64,000 bases of DNA from CAYWMD01 sp964458575 (GTDB lineage: Bacteria; Verrucomicrobiota; Verrucomicrobiia; Limisphaerales; JADLHS01). The position numbers and the translations under genes are program-made. Of the stretch, positions 10,401-19,400 are shown in pieces; position 1 is the stretch's first letter, and each line of letters opens with the position of its first letter. The notes under the pieces are model-generated. The model was not told the origin of the DNA. It saw only the letters and a list, made by a program, of their open reading frames with translations, and did not search any database. The stretch spans positions 38,271 through 102,270 of the forward strand of contig CAYWMD010000020.1 in the NCBI GenBank assembly GCA_964458575.1, written 5' to 3'.

Positions 10401-10480
10401 GTGGCACGGCGGATTTCCAGAGCGATAATTTGGCGACCAACGGCCAGCGCTACTATCGCCTTTATTATGTCGCACCTTGA
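7415..10480 (+). CDS. Exported protein with autotransporter-type beta-strand repeats and an FN3 domain
   Basis: 1021 residues with a clear signal peptide (MKTTFLVVCAVWCAIF, cleavage near residue 24). The protein is modular. A short VWDNENGNGIWNDPVNW unit is followed by a passenger-associated repeat (GGSNTYTGPTTVNAGTLLVN, about residue 185). A fibronectin type III domain follows (about 347-430), then a second start-like unit (YIWNCTSDTNQNLGSPANW, about 449). A second beta-strand repeat (NTYTGGTIVNAGAILM) and a third PATR-like stretch come next. It ends in NGQRYYRLYYVAP, the shared C-terminal module. PATR repeats form extracellular beta-helices, so a surface or released fibre is likely. There is no autotransporter barrel, so export past the outer membrane must use another route. 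It overlaps the sugar porter's 3' end by 16 nt, tail to tail. Confidence 0.85.
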   Translation: MKTTFLVVCAVWCAIFTPLPIQANAFVWDNENGNGIWNDPVNWGLPTNTLYDVEPTAVDTAIFNNSSPGGVVTLTGDAFAVRFRHVLARVRIITINAGELVNRTLTLTGTSPELFDCADATDDLTLDGTPTWNGAKLKLRINGSGVGGTKVNGGVTLAVNCDVSGAGGFILNAGSSGAGRLVLGGSNTYTGPTTVNAGTLLVNGSTVPASAVSIAFGATLGGNGVIGGSVTVATGGILSPGTSVGTLAINGNLTLSGKLQIEVDKSLTQSNDLITVNGTLSNAGSGSVTVNNLNPNLPLAPGDAFKLFNKPLSNGGAMTIVSSGGEIWTNKLAVDGSIAVLPTTNLPPAPTALAATSLTSNGFTANWSSSTGATGYRLDVSTNSLFSSFVSGYQNLNVGNVLSSNVSRLGWGPTNYYRVRAYNANGTSGNSATIVVTTFSIPVSGDPTKTYIWNCTSDTNQNLGSPANWVGNVAPKPGSSNILVFRGDISVPWNWPHIDTNYGTTILIFSNDVRMNGIKLTAGKNHTMNLGSYVLNDQPTPAQWYCFFGVDSPIKIQWGQRGGGSFWVTNANFTNALGDASCGGQTDFRCVGGRLDVYGVLKDGLGAHSKLVKSGEKELNLTGRLPNTYTGGTIVNAGAILMSKPGGFAAIPGDVIVNGSGSLLDNSLQIDARGVGGDQIAPTAIVTLNGWGGFDLGGKAYRVQTVQGASANAYVTNVNRTLMVAPLSGGTYNSGMGVSDFSGSISGSGTLVKIGTGTYGMLGANSVANLTVFLGTLKVNGNSGTGPVAVNTGGTLLGKGTIAGPVTVASGATIGSGLSVGKLTLPAGLNMSAAGNGATNVWELAALKDNTMGMAGTDFDQIVLTGGTLTLGASANLDIRFTGSASVPNVNDPFWQSTHSWTVISLSGGSNPTSSNFGRIKNGSYAAGTFTTAPTAGGILLTYTPSVHSRIVSVGVGAGSFTMNYTNTVPGKTYFLAYCTNLSSPVWFTAGSKTASGTADFQSDNLATNGQRYYRLYYVAP

Positions 10481-11931
10481 GTGATTTTTTCGCCGGTGAC
10501 TTCCTTCGTCTGGGAGTCGCTCCAGAACTTTTCAATTTCTTCGAGCGAACGCCCTTTGGTTTCCGGCACGAGACGCCAGACCAACAAAATCATCAGCACG
10601 CAGAAGCCCGCATAAACGTAAAACGGAAACGCGTGATCGAACTTCGCCACCAACCACGAATCTGGCGCATCCATGATCGGGAACGTTTGAGTCACTGCGA
10701 AATCCGCCGCCCAAAGGAAAAATGTCGCCAGTCCCAGCGCGCGTCCGCGGATCGCGGTGGGAAAGATCTCCGCCAGAATCACCCAGACCACCGGCCCGAT
10801 GGACAGTCCGAAGCATGCGATGTACAGCACGATGAACAAGAGCATCCAACCGCTGGCGGCGGCAGGATGGCTCAACGCCTGCGCCATCACACCCATCGCC
10901 ACGAGACTGATGCCCATGCCGGTCGTGCCCAGGATCATCAGCGGTTTGCGCCCCCACTTGTCCACCGTGGCGATGGCGATCACTGTGAACAACGTGCAGG
11001 CGCCATTGATGATGATTTGCTGAAGCAAGCCCGCGTCCACACCAGTGGAAGCGCTCATGTTCTTGAAAATCGTCGCGCCAAAGTAAATGAAGACATTGAT
11101 GCCGGTGACCTGTTGCAAAATGGCCAGCGCAATGCCCACCAGCAAGGGCAACCGCAGTTTCCGCGAGAACACTTCGCCCCAGTTGCCCTGCTGCTGCGAA
11201 AGCGCCGCCTTGATCGCCGCGGACTCGCTCGCCGCAAATTCCGCGCCGCCGACCTTTTCCAAAATCCCGCGTGCCTGCTCATCGCGACCTTGCTCCATGA
11301 GCCAGCGCGGGCTTTCCGGAATCGGGATCAGCAACAACGCGAAGACGACCGCCGGCAGGATTCCCGACGCAAACATCCAGCGCCACCCCGTTTGGGTTAA
11401 CCACTCCTGCGCCGCCGGCTGGGCCAGGTCGCCCCGCGAATGCGCGATGAAGTAGTTGATGAACGCGGTGATCGTGATGCCGCCCACGATGGCGATTTGG
11501 TTCACCGACACCATGCGACCGCGCAAATTCGCGGGCGTGATCTCGGCGATGTACATCGGGGTGGAGATTGACGCGATGCCGATGCCGACGCCGCCGAGAA
11601 ATCGGAAAATGACGAACGTCCAGATGTCCCGCGGCACGGCCGTGCCGATGGCGGAAATCAAAAACATGAACGCCGCGAGCGACATGGCCAGCTTGCGGCC
11701 CAGCCCGTCAGAGATGGGACCGACGACCAGCACGCCGGCGCCGCATCCGATGAGCACACAAGCCGACGCCCATCCCTTCATGGCCGGGGACAAACCGAAG
11801 CGCACGGTGAGCGGCTCGATTGCACCAGAGATGACACCGGTGTCGTAGCCAAACAACAGGCCACCCAGCGTCGCGACGAAGCAGATGGGGACGAGGTATC
11901 GGAAATTGGTCTTGGTTTGCATTGCGTTCAC
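10465..11931 (-). CDS. MFS sugar porter (XylE/GalP-like)
   Basis: Inner-membrane proton-coupled sugar transporter, 488 residues, 12 predicted membrane segments. Sugar-porter signatures: GLLFGYDTGVISGA near the N-terminus, GRKLAMSL and WGRKPLMILG (RXGRR-like loops), PMYIAEITPANLRGRMVS, PESPRWLMEQGR, QQVTGINVFIYFG, and PETKGRSLEEIEKFW at the C-terminus. The GTG start overlaps the stop of the URO-D-like gene (GTGA, 4 nt), indicating coupled translation; an ATG three codons later is the alternative. The substrate is probably a monosaccharide, but the exact sugar cannot be told. Coupling to the URO-D-like gene suggests both act on the same imported compound. Confidence 0.93.
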   Translation of the reverse strand: MNAMQTKTNFRYLVPICFVATLGGLLFGYDTGVISGAIEPLTVRFGLSPAMKGWASACVLIGCGAGVLVVGPISDGLGRKLAMSLAAFMFLISAIGTAVPRDIWTFVIFRFLGGVGIGIASISTPMYIAEITPANLRGRMVSVNQIAIVGGITITAFINYFIAHSRGDLAQPAAQEWLTQTGWRWMFASGILPAVVFALLLIPIPESPRWLMEQGRDEQARGILEKVGGAEFAASESAAIKAALSQQQGNWGEVFSRKLRLPLLVGIALAILQQVTGINVFIYFGATIFKNMSASTGVDAGLLQQIIINGACTLFTVIAIATVDKWGRKPLMILGTTGMGISLVAMGVMAQALSHPAAASGWMLLFIVLYIACFGLSIGPVVWVILAEIFPTAIRGRALGLATFFLWAADFAVTQTFPIMDAPDSWLVAKFDHAFPFYVYAGFCVLMILLVWRLVPETKGRSLEEIEKFWSDSQTKEVTGEKITQGAT

Positions 11932-13190
11932 CCCTTGCTGCTGTCCCGGATCGCTTGGAACATCGCGAGGACGTTTTCAATCGGCGAGTTGCCCTGGACG
12001 TTGTGGATGGCGTTGCAGACGAAGCCGCCGTCCTGGTTGAAGATGTCAATGCGCTCGCGCACTTCGCGATACACCGCCTCCGGCGTTTGATACATCGTAT
12101 GTTGTGTGTTCACACAGCCGCCCCAGAAAACGATGTCCTTGCCGAAATTCCGCTTGAGCTGCGTTGGCTCCATGCCGCACGCCGAGCACTGCACCGGATT
12201 CAAAATGTCGAAACCGGCTTCGATGAATTCCGGAATCAACTTCACCACCGACCCGCAGGAATGGATGAACGTCTTCCAGGATGATTTGGCGTGAATGAGA
12301 TCGTTGAGCCGTCTGTGGTAGGGCTTGAAGAGATTCCGGTAGGCATCGAGGGAAATGAACAAGCCGTGCTGCGTGCCGAAGTCCGTGCCGGTGGTCACAA
12401 CCGCTTGAACCCTGTCGCCGAACATGCCGATGAGTGTCTCCAGATTCTTCAACGCGAATTCGCACTGCTTTTCGAAGATTGCGTGAACATAGGCGGGACG
12501 CGACGCGGTGGCCATGTACCATTCGCTGATGTCGCGAATGCCCTTGGGATGTTTGAGGAACGGCGCGGGCACGAGCGCGATGTCGCCAAACGCGGTGCCG
12601 GGCGCGAGCAGCACGACACCAATGTCCGTCGCGTTCTCATCAAGCCAGGCGACTTGCCGGCGATAATGCGCGAGGTCCGCTTCGTTGAGCAGGCCGAACT
12701 CTTCCAGATTGTCCTCCGGATTCAACTTGGCTTCGTCAATTGGCTCCTGCCGCACAATCGTGTCGAAGAAATATCCGTCCTTCGGCATGTGGCCGGACGC
12801 GGGTACGGAAGTATCGCCCTCGGGATACGTGAGCCAGCCGCCATCGGGCGCGGGTGTAACGTTGAAATTGCCGGGTACGAGACAAGGTGTGCCGTCGAAC
12901 AGCGTGAACGGTTTCCAATCCCTGGCCTCGTAGCCAAAAATGTTTTTGCGCGGCCAGACGCCGATGACATCCACGCCCAGCGCCGCGCGCAATTCGGCAT
13001 CCACCTCCGCGAGCATCTGGTAAGGTTCGTGAACCCGCGCCGGCGACGCGCCCGGCCCGATGAGCCGTTGTTTGAGTTGATGAACGATGCTGGTGTGAAT
13101 GCCGGTGATCCAAGTGCCGCCGAAATCCACACACACCCGATCTGGTTGGCGGTGATCCAACGAAGCCCGAAGCCGTGCCCTAGAAACCAT
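11928..13190 (-). CDS. Uroporphyrinogen decarboxylase (URO-D) superfamily protein
   Basis: 420 residues from ATG 13190 (MVSRARLRASLDHRQPDRV); longer upstream readings add low-complexity sequence unlike the family. The protein has the URO-D/MtaA-CmuA TIM-barrel style: an N-terminal R-x-x-P-D-R-V element, HSCGSVVKLIPEFIEAGFDILNPVQ near the C-terminus, and FWGGCVNTQHTM. In this superfamily, HSCG-type proteins distinct from true HemE are often corrinoid or methyl-transfer related. Many copies in Verrucomicrobia and Planctomycetes have no known reaction. It is co-translated with the downstream sugar porter. True HemE is unlikely given divergence and context. The function is unresolved. Confidence 0.8.
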   Translation of the reverse strand: MVSRARLRASLDHRQPDRVCVDFGGTWITGIHTSIVHQLKQRLIGPGASPARVHEPYQMLAEVDAELRAALGVDVIGVWPRKNIFGYEARDWKPFTLFDGTPCLVPGNFNVTPAPDGGWLTYPEGDTSVPASGHMPKDGYFFDTIVRQEPIDEAKLNPEDNLEEFGLLNEADLAHYRRQVAWLDENATDIGVVLLAPGTAFGDIALVPAPFLKHPKGIRDISEWYMATASRPAYVHAIFEKQCEFALKNLETLIGMFGDRVQAVVTTGTDFGTQHGLFISLDAYRNLFKPYHRRLNDLIHAKSSWKTFIHSCGSVVKLIPEFIEAGFDILNPVQCSACGMEPTQLKRNFGKDIVFWGGCVNTQHTMYQTPEAVYREVRERIDIFNQDGGFVCNAIHNVQGNSPIENVLAMFQAIRDSSKG

Positions 13191-13387
13191 GACCCGATTG
13201 TTGGCCGGTGGGCCGGCCTTGACAAGCCGCGTTTTGACAAGATGCGACTGTATTTTGATGATGCAATAACCCCGGCCATTGGCATACTGGGTATGTGCCA
13301 AATCATTTTCCGGCGCAGGAATCAGAGTCATTTGCGTCCAGCCGCGACGGCCGACGCGACGTGAAATCCCGGCGCCGTGTCGGCAGC

Positions 13388-14248
13388 ATGGCACGCCTTG
13401 CGGGGCGCGTGTTGGTAATGTTGGCCTTGCTTCCCGCGACGATTTTGTTCGCCCAGCAACGAACCACTCCCGAGAACTCCGCCGCCAAATGGGAAACGCT
13501 GGAAGGCTGCCGGCTGATGACCAATGCGGTTGTGGATGGCGACAGCTTTCATGTCCAGCACCAGGACCGCGAATACATTTTCCGCCTCTATTTCGTGGAC
13601 ACACCGGAAACAGACCCCGGCCTCAAGGAACGGGTTGCCGACCAGGCGACATACTTTGGCATCGCCGCCGATGACATACCGCGCGCCGGTAAACTCGCGG
13701 CGCGGTTTTCCCGCGACCAGTTGGCTTCCGGCACTTTCACGGTTCTCACCCGCTGGCAAAACGCGCTGGGCCGAAGCAGGCTTGCCCGTTTTTATTCCGT
13801 GGTGTTCGTGAATGGGAAGAACCTGGCCGAGGAGCTGGTCGCGAACGGTCACGCTCGCATCTATGGCTTGCGCGCCAACTGGCCCGATGGTCCGCGTTCG
13901 ACCACGTTCATCAACAAACTCAAAAATCTCGAACTCACCGCGCGCGAACAGAAACGCGGCGTCTGGGACGAGAAGAAGTTTCCACGCGAAACCGCCCCCT
14001 TGGAAGAGTCCCCACCCACAACCAACACGACGGTCAGCGTCTCAGTCCCGGGCGCGCTCGTGGATTTGAACGCAGCCAGCGCAGAGGAACTGCAAACACT
14101 CCCGGGCATTGGCCCCGCGATGGCCGAGCGCATCATCGCGCATCGGCCGTTCGAGAAGGTGGAGGATCTGGACCGCGTCCCCGGCATCGGCCCAAAGGTA
14201 TTTGAGCGACTGAAACCATTGATTCAAGTCACACCCAAACCGCAATAA
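13388..14248 (+). CDS. Exported thermonuclease-like (SNase) protein with C-terminal ComEA-type HhH domain
   Basis: 286 residues from ATG 13388, chosen because it places a signal peptide first (MARLAGRVLVMLALLPATILF, cleaved near AQQ). Residues about 40-190 form an SNase/TNase OB-fold: VVDGDSFHV, FRLYFVDTPETDP, NGKNLAEELVANGHARIYG and AREQKRGVWD. After a Thr/Pro linker, residues about 225-285 carry two helix-hairpin-helix motifs (LVDLNAASAEELQTLPGIGP and VPGIGPKVFERLK) like the DNA-binding ComEA domain. Likely role: extracytoplasmic nuclease that grips DNA through the HhH part, for DNA scavenging or uptake. It sits 22 nt before crcB on the same strand. Confidence 0.88.
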   Translation: MARLAGRVLVMLALLPATILFAQQRTTPENSAAKWETLEGCRLMTNAVVDGDSFHVQHQDREYIFRLYFVDTPETDPGLKERVADQATYFGIAADDIPRAGKLAARFSRDQLASGTFTVLTRWQNALGRSRLARFYSVVFVNGKNLAEELVANGHARIYGLRANWPDGPRSTTFINKLKNLELTAREQKRGVWDEKKFPRETAPLEESPPTTNTTVSVSVPGALVDLNAASAEELQTLPGIGPAMAERIIAHRPFEKVEDLDRVPGIGPKVFERLKPLIQVTPKPQ

Positions 14249-14270
14249 ACCGTTACGGATTCCCTTCGTC

Positions 14271-14675
14271 ATGGCGAACTACCTCTGGATTGCAATCGGC
14301 GGCGCACTTGGCAGCGTTGGGCGCTACTGGCTGAACGGTTTGGTTTCCGTCCGATTCGGCGAAACGTTTCCGATGGGCACACTCGTCATCAACGTGATTG
14401 GCTCGTTCATCATCGGAATTTTCGCCGCCCTGACGTTGCCCGAAGGTCCGCTGACTCCGGGCCCACGCGCGTTTGCCACGCAGTTTGTCATGATTGGAAT
14501 CTGCGGCGGCTTCACCACGTTTTCGTCGTTCACCCTGCAAACGCTCAACCTGCTGCGCGACCGCGAATGGCTTTACGCCGGCGGAAACATTTTATTGTCC
14601 GTGATCGTCTGTCTGGTCGCGACGTGGCTCGGCTACCTGCTCGGCGCGGCGCTCACCTCGATAAAAGGCAACTGA
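14271..14675 (+). CDS. crcB: Fluoride channel CrcB/Fluc
   Basis: 134 residues with four hydrophobic segments. Family signatures: GGALGSVGRYW at the start, GTLVINVIGSF with the conserved Asn, and GGFTTFSSFTLQT, the Phe-box/Na+ site region. Fluc channels export fluoride as antiparallel dimers. The DUF190 gene follows 1 nt after the stop, a frequent partnership. No fluoride (crcB) riboswitch is visible in the 22-nt gap upstream. Confidence 0.95.
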   Translation: MANYLWIAIGGALGSVGRYWLNGLVSVRFGETFPMGTLVINVIGSFIIGIFAALTLPEGPLTPGPRAFATQFVMIGICGGFTTFSSFTLQTLNLLRDREWLYAGGNILLSVIVCLVATWLGYLLGAALTSIKGN

Positions 14676-14676
14676 A

Positions 14677-15018
14677 ATGCAAATCCCCCACGAAGCAACC
14701 CTGCTGCGAATCTTCATCGGCGAAAGCGACCGGTGGGAACACAAGCCACTCTACGAAACCATCGTGCTCAAGGCGCGTGAACTGCACCTCGCCGGCGCGA
14801 CCGTGTTGCGCGGGCCGATGGGTTTCGGCAAATCCAGCCGCCTGCATACGGCCAAAATTCTCCGACTCTCGATGGACCTGCCGCTCGTTATCGAAATCGT
14901 GGACAGCGAAGAGAAGATCAATGCGTTCCTGCCGGTCCTGGATCCCATGATTGGCGGTGGTCTGGTTACGTTGGAAAAGGTGAAGGTCCTTGAGTATCGC
15001 GGCGCGAAGAAAGAGTAG
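14677..15018 (+). CDS. DUF190 family protein, CrcB partner
   Basis: 113 residues. Matches the small cytoplasmic DUF190 family (PII-like ferredoxin-type fold): LLRIFIGESDRWEHKPLYE at the start, VLRGPMGFGKSSRLHTAKIL in the middle, and PLVIEIVDSEEKINAFLPVL. These genes commonly sit beside crcB and may regulate or sense fluoride or nucleotides; the biochemical role is not settled. It begins 1 nt after the crcB stop and is almost certainly co-transcribed. The following 169 bases before the next gene hold no feature I can support. Confidence 0.88.
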   Translation: MQIPHEATLLRIFIGESDRWEHKPLYETIVLKARELHLAGATVLRGPMGFGKSSRLHTAKILRLSMDLPLVIEIVDSEEKINAFLPVLDPMIGGGLVTLEKVKVLEYRGAKKE

Positions 15019-15187
15019 ACGCGATTCTTGTAGCGGGTCTCGGCGCAGGAGTCTATGGCGACCGTGACATCCTGCCGCACGATGAGAAGAGGGAAAATCA
15101 TTCTGTGGGACGTTTGCCCAGGGAAAGTTCGTTGCTCACAACCGCTGGGCTGATTGATGGATTTCTTTCAGGATTCTGCCGGACCGT

Positions 15188-16486
15188 TCAAGGATCCTCA
15201 GTGGCATCCCAGTTGAGCACGAACTCGATAAGCCAGGCCCCGCTCCATCCATACTGACGCGCGCCCAGTCCCTGACCTGACCGGGAGTCGTAGTATTCCC
15301 AGATGCTGTCCTGGTTCTGGTCGCACCACCCCAGCAACGTCTGGCGGCCAGCTTCCGCTGTGTCCTTGAAGCCATAGCGTTTCAGCCCCCGGAGCGCCAG
15401 GTAGTTCACGTTGAGCCAGGCGGGGCCACGCCAGTACGCACCGCTCCGATACTCCGGGTGGTCGAAGGCCACCGAGGGAAAGCCGGGGAAGAACTTGTTT
15501 GGATCCCGGGCCAGGACAGCCATGGCTCGGGCCCGCTTGCGCGGGGCGATCTGCACATACAACGGCATGAAGGAAGCCGGGCTTAACACGGGGCTATACG
15601 CCCGGGTCTTGCGGTTGCGGTCAACATACGCCTTGCGGGTTTCGTCCCAAAGCTCCTGGTTGATCCGGTCGGCCAATCGGTCGGCACACTCCCGCCAGCG
15701 TTTCCGATCCGCTTTCGCCCCCACGAGGGTCGCCATGTCGCCCAGAGAGCGGTAGAGCATCACCATGTAACAGTTCAAATCAATGGGCCAGAGGTCGGCG
15801 CAATCCTCCCGCCGGGGATCCCAGCGGACCGAGTCGTCCCAGCCGGCTTCGAAATAGGGCTTGGGTCCGCCATAATGGAAGAGACCGTCCTGCTCGCCAC
15901 CGCGATGCTTCATCCAGTGACGCTCGTAAGCCACGAATTTCGGATAGGCGGCCTTCAAGAACTCAACATCCGGGCTGCGCCGGTGCACTAGGAGGCAGAC
16001 CCAGGGCATCACGGGCGGTTTGCCGAATTCATCCACCAGCTTGCCGTCCTGGCAAACCACGTCAATGAACCCACCGGTCGGCGTCTGCCGATCCAGGAAG
16101 ATCTGGATTTGCTCGCGCGCGAGCTGGCCGTCCCAACGGGAGATGGCCATGGCGTGAAAGGCCGCGTCCCAGTTCCACACCCCGAGGTAAACGTAGGGGG
16201 ACGGGCTGATGCCGCGCAAAGGTCGCCAGGGACCGTCCATCAGGTTGCCGTAAAGGGTTTCCTGACTGCGCCGCAGCAAGTCCCAGTCGCGGGCGGACAC
16301 CTTGCCCTTTTGTCGCGCGAGCCAAGCCAGCGCTTCCGCGGACGGCTTCGGACCCGGAGGCAAAGCTTTGGGCGGCTCTCGGACGGATTGGCCGAAGGCG
16401 ACGGGCTGGGATAGCAGACCCGCGAGGAGGGTTACCGCAATCACTGCGGCCATCTGTCGTCGGCAGTTCAAGACGAGGTCATTCAC
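15188..16486 (-). CDS. Exported GH63/trehalase-like (alpha/alpha)6 glycosidase
   Basis: 432 residues with a signal peptide (AAVIAVTLLAGLLSQPVAFG). The fold signature is that of the MGH1/GH63-like and trehalase-like clan: YLGVWNWDAAFHAMAISRWD, GGFIDVV, WDDSVRWDP, DLNCYMVMLYRSLGDMA, RSGAYWRGPAWLNVNYLALRG (rephrased around the conserved YWRGPAW), and IWEYYDSRSGQGLGARQYGW. It probably releases a glucose- or mannose-type unit from an oligosaccharide; trehalase, glucosidase I-like and mannosylglycerate hydrolase activities cannot be separated by eye. Its ATG overlaps the stop of the GH116 gene by 4 nt (ATGA), so the two enzymes are co-translated and likely act on the same glycan. Confidence 0.82.
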   Translation of the reverse strand: MNDLVLNCRRQMAAVIAVTLLAGLLSQPVAFGQSVREPPKALPPGPKPSAEALAWLARQKGKVSARDWDLLRRSQETLYGNLMDGPWRPLRGISPSPYVYLGVWNWDAAFHAMAISRWDGQLAREQIQIFLDRQTPTGGFIDVVCQDGKLVDEFGKPPVMPWVCLLVHRRSPDVEFLKAAYPKFVAYERHWMKHRGGEQDGLFHYGGPKPYFEAGWDDSVRWDPRREDCADLWPIDLNCYMVMLYRSLGDMATLVGAKADRKRWRECADRLADRINQELWDETRKAYVDRNRKTRAYSPVLSPASFMPLYVQIAPRKRARAMAVLARDPNKFFPGFPSVAFDHPEYRSGAYWRGPAWLNVNYLALRGLKRYGFKDTAEAGRQTLLGWCDQNQDSIWEYYDSRSGQGLGARQYGWSGAWLIEFVLNWDATEDP

Positions 16487-19400
16487 GCCAGTTCGATTTC
16501 CAGTTTCTCTCCCGCTTGCAATCGCAGTGGTGACGCAAACTGGATGCGCGCACGTTGCTCCTTCAAGTCCAGTTTCGCAGGAACATTCTTCCCGGCAACG
16601 CGAACCGCAAACGTACCGCCCCCCACCTTCATTCCACCAGCCACTGCGAGTTCGAGTGTGCGGAGCCCCAGTGTGCCTGAGCCGAGTTCGATGGTTGCCC
16701 GTTGCCGACCGGCCTCCGCTTGTTGCGCAAACGTTCCCCAGCCTTCCGCGGCCGTGAAGAGCGTCTTGAAGTTCTCAGGTTTCAGTTTGGGCGCGAACGC
16801 AAGCCGCTGTGCCGGGCCGTCGTAGTAACAACCGGCGAGCGCGGTGACGAGCGACCAAGAAGACATGGCGCGCGCATAGTGGCCGCCACATTCGAGTTCA
16901 TTCCACGGATTGCGCGGAATCGGCGCCCGCGGGATCCCATTGTAACGGTCGCGCGCCCCCTTCACGATGGCGAAGCCTTCTTCGATCAAGCCCTCCCAAA
17001 GCATGTGCCCGGCGACCTGGTATTCGATGCCGGTCCAGACTTCGTCGGAGTAGAGCATCACGTGTTTGGGGCGACCACCTTTGGGCCAGGTGCAAATGAT
17101 GAGGCCTTTGTCGCGCGCGCCGGCAAACGCGCGCGGCGAATGTTTCCAACCCGTCAGGTCGGATTTCCAGTTGTATTTGAAAATGGACTGCAACGCAGAG
17201 ACGACTTTTTCGCGCGGGAACAAATAGCCAAGCCCGAGTTGATGCGCCCACCATTGGCCGATGAGTTGGTCGCTCATGCAACCCGGGCCGACTTCGCCGG
17301 GGCGCGCTTTGTAGTTCGGCAGGTGTTGCTGAAAATACTCGCCGTTCCAGCAAAGCTCGATTTGCTTCGCGCTGCCCTTCTCGAAAATCTCGTGAAACCG
17401 CGCCGCGGTCGTCCGGTCGCCAACGCGCTTGGCCCATTCCTCACCCGCGCGCAACGCAGCGAGATAGTAGCCGCTGATGAACGTCGTCACGCCATGCAAT
17501 GCCTGGTCGTAGGTGTTCCACTGGTCGTCTTCAAGATAACCGGCAGGCTGGTCGCCGTGGCCTTTGGCATCGCGTTCGATCAGGTATTCGACGGCGCGTT
17601 TGATGTGCGGCCAATACTCCTTGAAGCAGCCTTCGTCCGGCGAGTTCAACGCTTCGCGATATGCTTTGAGCACGCAACTGGCGTGGCCGTCGGCAAAAGG
17701 CTTTTCGCCGGTGGGATGTGGCGGCGACGGGACATCGGTTCGATTGTTGACGCCGCCGTCCTCGCGCTGCTGGTGTTTGAAATCAATCCGCCGCATCTCG
17801 CGTTCGAGGTCGGGGAAAAAGCAGGCCAGCGTCTGTTCATAACCCCAGACGTGCGTGCAGGTCGGCGGACAGCAACCGTTCGAACCTTCCCAACCGTAAA
17901 TGTCGCCGTTGGCGATGCGGAACACGACGCCGATGTGCCGGATGATCGCCGCGTTGGCCGTCACGCAATCCAGCAACCACCACGGCAGCGTGCTGTCGTA
18001 GAAGGTGTCGCGAAAAGCCGCGGTCTTGCTACGCAACGCCGCGAAATTCGTCGAAGTCACCTGCGACCCGGAGCGCGAGTTGTCCTCAACTCGCAGCGCG
18101 TTGGGCGTGCGAGCCGCTGCGGATTGAGACAATCCGCGCTCCGCCGCCTCGCGCGCCACAGCTGTCGCGTCCGGCCACAGCGTTGCGTAATGACAGCCCA
18201 TCCAGACCCCTTCGGGTTTGTTTTTGTCGTCGTTGTATTTGTTTGGGTAGTGCCAAGTCAGCAGGAAAGGCAACTCCGCCGAACCCCCTGCCGGCACCTC
18301 CACGGTTGCAACGACCGCGCCGCCAACCGTTCGTCCGGTCGGCGTTGGCGAGTTTGCCTTCGCTTCGTCAACGCTTGTGAAAGTTCCGTCCGCGCTAAAC
18401 TTCTTCCAGGTCTCATCCCACTTTTCGAACGCCGGCTCGACGGTGATCCGTCCGTTCAAGGCGACCAATGCGAGCGAGCCGAAACCCGGCGCATTGGCAA
18501 GCGTTCCGTCAGTCCCGACGAACTTCGCCCCGACCAACGCGCAGAGCGTTTCGTAAGCGCGCTGACGCGCCGGAACGTTGTTGGACATCGGCGGTGGAAG
18601 AATCGGCCCGGCGGCCAGCACCACCTGCCCTTTGCCCACGCGGCGGGTCAGCAAACGCAAAGCATTTGCCGCGGATGTTTCCTTTGAGTCCGGCAAGAGC
18701 GCAAGATTCTCAAACTGAATCGTGTTCGCATCGTCCTTGGCCTTCACCGTCCGCGCCGCGCTGAAGCGGGCGGGCAAAAGTTCTTCCAACAATTCCATCA
18801 CCGCGCGGTCACCGGGCACGTCGGTGAATTCGATCTGATCCACCTCGATGTGGCCTAAGTTGGTTTTCTTCTGGTCGGAGATTTCAATTTGCGCGGTTTT
18901 GCCGACGAACTCGCGCACGTTCCACGACGCCAGCCGGAGCCGCCCGTCCTCTTTCGCCGAGGTCGTGGCGCGGACGGTCTTGCCATCCACAAGGAGACGA
19001 ACTTCCAGCGCGCCCGAACCGCCGCCGCCGATGAGGAAGCGAATGAAGTTTCGTTCGACAGTGAAAGGTTTGCTGCGGAGATCACCTTGCGCGCCTTCGC
19101 CGCCGTGATGGCTGTTCGCGAAGCCCTGGCCGAGAAAACCGCTGATATTGGCCTGATCGGGCAGCGAGCCGCGCGCGGGCGCGTTTCCAAACGCCGAACC
19201 TTCCACCTGCCACTTGTCGAACCCACCCTCGAAATCCTCGAACACAATGTCCGGACGATGCTGAACTTCGCCGACGGGTTTGCCGCCGCTCCACGAGGCG
19301 TAGGCGTCAATCAAAGGCAATTCCTTGCCGGAGACAACCAGTGTCGCGCCCGCGCGGACGGCGTCACGGGCGGATTGGAGCAGCGCCAGCGGTGAATCAA

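Noticed and set aside
13216..13262. Two TTGACA-like boxes between the URO-D and nuclease genes as a promoter
   Set aside because: No matching -10 box at 16-18 bases for either strand, so I do not call it.
14249..14270. Possible fluoride riboswitch before crcB
   Set aside because: Only 22 bases separate crcB from the nuclease gene, and no riboswitch-like pseudoknot sequence is visible there or at the end of the preceding gene.
16702..18687. 661-codon open frame opposite GH116
   Set aside because: Antisense shadow of a GC-rich gene; no recognisable domain.
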